Assembly: GCF_016901995.1 (NCBI RefSeq)
Contig: NZ_JACJLE010000003.1
Coordinates: 46,610-110,609 of the forward strand
DNA from: Bacteroides caecigallinarum
GTDB taxonomy: Bacteria > Bacteroidota > Bacteroidia > Bacteroidales > Bacteroidaceae
Length of the DNA: 64,000 nucleotides
Reading direction: 5' to 3'
A program made the position numbers and the translations under genes. The notes below the pieces were generated by a model. The model was not told the origin of the DNA and ran no database searches. It saw only the letters and a list, made by a program, of their open reading frames with translations. How positions within the stretch are numbered: the first letter of the stretch is position 1; the number at the start of each line of letters is the position of its first letter. Shown in pieces: positions 60,909-64,000 of this stretch.

Positions 60909-61406
60909 ATGATATTTATGATTTCGATTATTGTAGCTATAAACAAGAATAACGGTATAGGATATAAAAACGAACTCCTGTACTGGCTTCCTAATGACCT
61001 GAAGAGATTCAAGACTCTGACTACAGGTCATACCATAATCATGGGACGCAAGACTTTTGAGTCTCTTCCAAAAGGTGCTTTGCCTAACAGAAGAAATATT
61101 GTTTTGAGCAGCCAGGATATTACTTTTCCTGGGGCAGAGTGTTTTCACAGCCTGAAAGATGCTCTTGAGGCATGCAAAGATGAAATAGAGGTGTTTATTA
61201 TCGGTGGCGCAAGCCTGTATAAGGAAGCAATGCCAATAGCAGACCGTCTGTATATAACAGAAGTGGACGATTGTGAAAAAGAGGCTGATGCTTTCTTCCC
61301 TGAAATATCACCTGAAATATGGCAAGAAAAAAGTAGAGAATGCCATTCAACAGATGAAAAGCATCTCTACTCATATAGCTTTTGTGATTACGATCGTATC
61401 AAATAA
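60909..61406 (+). CDS. folA: Dihydrofolate reductase
   Basis: NADPH-dependent enzyme regenerating tetrahydrofolate. The 165 residues show ISIIVAINKNNGIGYKNELL (about 5-24), LPNDLKRFKTLTTGHTIIMG (about 28-47), RKTFESLP, IFIGGAS-like VFIIGGASLYKEAM and ITEVDDCEKEADAFFP. Two ATG codons (60909 and 60918) could start it; the second, MISIIVAINK, fits the family better. Forms the common thyA-folA pair. Confidence 0.97.
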   Translation: MIFMISIIVAINKNNGIGYKNELLYWLPNDLKRFKTLTTGHTIIMGRKTFESLPKGALPNRRNIVLSSQDITFPGAECFHSLKDALEACKDEIEVFIIGGASLYKEAMPIADRLYITEVDDCEKEADAFFPEISPEIWQEKSRECHSTDEKHLYSYSFCDYDRIK

Positions 61407-61407
61407 T

Positions 61408-61890
61408 TTATTCATCATCATCATTCGCCAGATCAAGTATAGGCATCTGGCGTTTGATTGCCTCATGGAATGATATTATCGTTTCAGAACGAGACAATCC
61501 CAATGGTTGCAGTTTGTCGTGTATGATGCTCAACAAGTGATGGTTATTCTTTGCATAAATCTTTATGAACATATCATACTGACCTGTAGTGAAATGACAT
61601 TCTACTACTTCAGGAATTTTCTTTAGTTCTTCTGTCACAGAATCAAACTGTTCAGGATCCTTTAAATATAATCCTATATAAGCACATGTCTCATATCCTA
61701 TTTTCTCAGGGTCTATTATAAACTCTGATCCTTTTAAAATACCGAGATTTGTTAGTTTCTGAATTCTCTGATGAATTGCGGCACCAGACACATTGCACAC
61801 ACGAGCTACTTCCAAAAAAGGAATACGAGCATTTTCTGCAATCATACGCAGAATTTGTTCATCCAAACTATCCAACTGATGATGTCCCAT
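61408..61890 (-). CDS. Lrp/AsnC-family transcriptional regulator
   Basis: A 160-residue regulator: helix-turn-helix (about 7-55, DEQILRMIAENARIPFLEVA and GAAIHQRIQKLTNLGIL) and a RAM/AsnC ligand domain (about 65-150, CAYIGLYLKDPEQFDSV and CHFTTGQYDMFIKIYAKN). It should form octamers and respond to an amino acid. ATG at 61890 (MGHHQLDSLDEQ) is the normal start; the frame opens 24 bp earlier. It converges on folA with a 1-bp gap and a -7 box TACCTTTG lies 22 bp upstream. Confidence 0.94.
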   Translation of the reverse strand: MGHHQLDSLDEQILRMIAENARIPFLEVARVCNVSGAAIHQRIQKLTNLGILKGSEFIIDPEKIGYETCAYIGLYLKDPEQFDSVTEELKKIPEVVECHFTTGQYDMFIKIYAKNNHHLLSIIHDKLQPLGLSRSETIISFHEAIKRQMPILDLANDDDE

Positions 61891-61911
61891 TTTTAATAAT
61901 TTTAATTTATA

Positions 61912-61919
61912 CAAAGGTA
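61912..61919 (-). promoter_or_regulatory. -7 box for the Lrp/AsnC gene
   Basis: The minus strand reads TACCTTTG, matching TAnnTTTG, 22 bp before the start. Confidence 0.5.
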
Positions 61920-62037
61920 GTATTTTTATTCAAACTATATATAATAAAGTTCTTATATTTGATTTATATTTAATTATCTTTGTGTTAGATACTTTATTTT
62001 TTTTATATATTATACATAAAAACAGTTCTTAATTATT

Positions 62038-63324
62038 ATGACAAAAACTTTTTTATCACTTTTTTTAGGATTAGCTGTGTGTTCTTCCGGATATTGCCAA
62101 AGTTTTGAAGAGTTCTTTGCAGATAAAACACTTAGAGCGGACTATTTGTTCACAGGAAATAAAAAAAATCAGTCAGTTGTCCTTGACGAACTTAAGTCTA
62201 TGGATGGGTGGGCAGGCAGAAGAAGTAATTTGGACAAACTGCCATTATCAGGCAACGGACAGTTGACTATGGTTGACAAAGCTACAGGTGTAGTTATTTA
62301 CAGAACTTCTTTTTCCAGTCTGTTTCAGGAATGGCTGGGCGAAAATGAAGCTGAGACTTTAAGTAAGGGATATGAAAATACATTCCTGATGCCATTCCCA
62401 AAGAAAGAGACTTTGGTGACAGTTGAGCTTTTTAATGCACGACATGAGGTTTCTGCTTCGTTTACACATACTGTACGCCCTGATGATATTTTGATTAAGA
62501 AGACTGGTACAAATAACGTGGCTGATCATAAATATTTGCTGAAAAACGGCTCTTCTGAAAAGTGTATTGATGTCGTGATAATGGCTGAGGGATATACTAA
62601 AGGAGAGATGCAAACATTCTACAGTGATGCACAAAAGGCTTGTGACGCAATTTTCAGCCATTCTCCTTTTAAAGAGAATATGAATCATTTTAATGTCGTA
62701 GCAGTTGCCAGCGAATCAGCAGACAGTGGAGTTAGTATTCCTAGGGAAAATGTCTGGAAATCGACAGCTGTAAGCTCGCATTTCGATACGTTTTATTCTG
62801 ACAGGTATCTTACTTCGAGCAGTGTTAATGATATTCATGATTTGCTTGCCGGTATCCCATACGAGCATATAATAATTTTGGCTAATACCGATACTTACGG
62901 TGGTGGAGGAATATATAATTCGTTTACTCTGACTACCGCTCATCATTCAAAGTTTGAACCTGTGGTTGTGCATGAATTCGGTCACAGCTTTGGAGGATTG
63001 GCTGATGAATATGCCTATACTGATGCACCAAGTCCGCTTTATCCGTATGATGTTGAGCCGTGGGAACAGAATATAACTACTTTGGTAGATTTTGAAAGTA
63101 AATGGAGCGATATGCTGCCGAAGGATATAGCTGTTCCAACTAAAATAACATCTGATAATTATAGTTCGACTGAAGCGCTAGGAGTTTATCAGGGGGCCGG
63201 ATATAGTATGAAAGGAATTTACAGACCGGTTCCGGATTGCAGAATGCGTACTAATGAAGCAAAAGCTTTTTGCCCGGTGTGCCAGAGATCGCTTCAGAGA
63301 TTGATAGATTTTTATACTGACTAA
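62038..63324 (+). CDS. Secreted M64-family metallopeptidase
   Basis: A 428-residue exported protease. The signal peptide (about 1-20) ends at GYCQ. An N-terminal beta domain (about 25-150) precedes the catalytic domain with CIDVVIMAEGYTKGEMQTFY (about 176-195) and the zinc site VVVHEFGHSFGGLADEYAY (HEFGH at 312-316), the hallmark of the IgA peptidase M64 group. The name comes from a Clostridium IgA peptidase; activity on IgA is not shown for Bacteroides members. A late C-x7-C pair (CRMRTNEAKAFCPVC) may bind metal or form a disulfide. GNAT gene follows after 21 bp. Confidence 0.93.
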   Translation: MTKTFLSLFLGLAVCSSGYCQSFEEFFADKTLRADYLFTGNKKNQSVVLDELKSMDGWAGRRSNLDKLPLSGNGQLTMVDKATGVVIYRTSFSSLFQEWLGENEAETLSKGYENTFLMPFPKKETLVTVELFNARHEVSASFTHTVRPDDILIKKTGTNNVADHKYLLKNGSSEKCIDVVIMAEGYTKGEMQTFYSDAQKACDAIFSHSPFKENMNHFNVVAVASESADSGVSIPRENVWKSTAVSSHFDTFYSDRYLTSSSVNDIHDLLAGIPYEHIIILANTDTYGGGGIYNSFTLTTAHHSKFEPVVVHEFGHSFGGLADEYAYTDAPSPLYPYDVEPWEQNITTLVDFESKWSDMLPKDIAVPTKITSDNYSSTEALGVYQGAGYSMKGIYRPVPDCRMRTNEAKAFCPVCQRSLQRLIDFYTD

Positions 63325-63345
63325 TAACCAATATATATATAAGCC

Positions 63346-63876
63346 ATGATTAAATTTAATCCTATTAAGACTACAGATCCTTCGTATCCTTTTGTAGAAA
63401 ATCTTTTGCATGAATCATTTCCCGTAGAGGAAAGAAGGGACGACGAGATGCAGAGATATAATACTGATAGTAATCCTTTGTTTACCGCATATCTGATTAC
63501 TGATGATGCTGAAAATGTTGGTCTGATAACTTTATGGAAACTGACAGGATTTCTTTATGTAGAACATCTTGCCACCTCACCAAGTGTAAGAAACAAAGGT
63601 TATGGAAAAATGATTATGCAGGCTTTATTAAGTAATTTCCCGGATTCCATAATAGTTCTTGAAGTGGAACTTCCTGAAGATGAATTGAGCAAACGCCGTA
63701 TCGGCTTTTATGAAAGAAACGGTTTTACACTCTCTGAACGTCCATACGTGCAACCGCCATACAGAAAGTCCGGGAGTCCGATTCCAATGTATATCATGTA
63801 TTCAGGAACTGATTCAATAGATGAGATGTTTGAAACTATAACATCTGAAATTCATAAGAATGTTTATCTGGTATAA
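63346..63876 (+). CDS. GNAT-family N-acetyltransferase
   Basis: A 176-residue acetyltransferase with the acetyl-CoA loop TSPSVRNKGYGKMIMQALL (about 77-95; R-x-x-G-x-G pattern), preceded by the FLYVEHLAT strand and followed by ERNGFTL. The acceptor is unknown. The 21-bp gap suggests co-transcription with the M64 peptidase gene. Confidence 0.9.
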   Translation: MIKFNPIKTTDPSYPFVENLLHESFPVEERRDDEMQRYNTDSNPLFTAYLITDDAENVGLITLWKLTGFLYVEHLATSPSVRNKGYGKMIMQALLSNFPDSIIVLEVELPEDELSKRRIGFYERNGFTLSERPYVQPPYRKSGSPIPMYIMYSGTDSIDEMFETITSEIHKNVYLV

Positions 63877-63890
63877 TTTTATAGGCATAA

Positions 63891-63930
63891 AAAAAGAGGG
63901 TGTGTCAAAATGATGCATCCTCTTTTCGTT
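63891..63930 (+). terminator. Terminator after the GNAT gene
   Basis: AAAAGAGG at 63892-63899 pairs with CCTCTTTT at 63919-63926, after an A run and before TCGTT. The last 70 bp of the window behind it show no supported gene start. Confidence 0.75.
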
Positions 63931-64000
63931 ATATAATCATCGGTTTCTCATTTTTCATAGAGTATGATTTCTATATTTCCGTATTATCCCTATCTCCATG

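Noticed and set aside
62038..63324. Calling the M64 protein an IgA protease
   Set aside because: Only the family name implies IgA; the catalytic motif shows a metallopeptidase, but the sequence cannot show specificity for IgA.
63931..64000. Possible 3' end of a minus-strand gene at the right edge
   Set aside because: Only short frames (up to 14 codons) with no recognisable family pattern can be read before the window ends.

Overview
The window looks like a chromosomal segment of a gut Bacteroidales, most likely Bacteroides or Phocaeicola. Support: the Bacteroidetes -7 box TAnnTTTG stands before many genes, Shine-Dalgarno sequences are weak or absent, and the tmRNA tag reads GNENYALAA. There is also a MurF-Alr fusion, a GSCFA protein, a NuoCD fusion in a complex I locus without nuoE/F/G, and a TonB receptor with an N-terminal carboxypeptidase-regulatory-like domain. 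No prophage, integrase, transposase, rRNA operon or CRISPR array was seen.

Layout. 1-2.9 kb (-): cdsA (cut by the window edge), ftsH, rsfS. 3.0-3.3 kb: two tRNA-Gln genes. 3.3-7.5 kb (-): DUF349 protein, mgtE, ksgA. 7.6-10.1 kb (+): flippase-like protein and pepD. 10.1-10.8 kb: a phased palindrome array and tmRNA (-). 10.85-11.4 kb: a decayed lactonase lipoprotein gene. 11.4-17.8 kb (-): manA, a duplicated beta-helix-like surface lipoprotein and its TonB-dependent receptor. 17.9-28.3 kb (-): nuoA-B-CD-H-I-J-K-L-M-N, interrupted by AT-rich intergenic repeats. 28.4-32.2 kb (-): a small unknown protein, trkA, dxs. 32.3-35.7 kb (+): GSCFA protein and murF-alr. 35.8-37.7 kb (-): ABC ATPase, membrane protein and a GntR/YtrA regulator, with a palindromic operator in front. 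37.8-40.2 kb (-): an orphan galactitol-type PTS EIIC and a KduI homologue carrying a signal peptide.

40.5-47.1 kb (-) is the most notable locus: cysQ, an SLC13-type transporter, cysC, cysD, cysN and a PAPS-dependent sulfotransferase in one collinear operon, with no PAPS reductase or sulfite reductase beside it. It is laid out to import anions, make PAPS, transfer the sulfonate to an acceptor and clear the PAP by-product. It resembles the gut Bacteroides steroid/cholesterol sulfation cluster rather than an assimilatory sulfate pathway.

47.2-64 kb is mostly housekeeping: amino acid permease, rsgA, frr, a PepSY-like lipoprotein, hisS, a YugP-type metallopeptidase, an AAA/DUF4143 ATPase, a 5'-truncated flavodoxin-like gene, topB, an rRNA m5C methyltransferase, thyA-folA, an Lrp/AsnC regulator, an M64 peptidase and a GNAT acetyltransferase.

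The strongest leads are the sulfation operon, the orphan EIIC plus exported KduI pair, the AT-rich repeats inside the complex I operon, the 22-bp phased palindrome array next to ssrA, and the duplicated surface lipoprotein with its TonB receptor and candidate operators.
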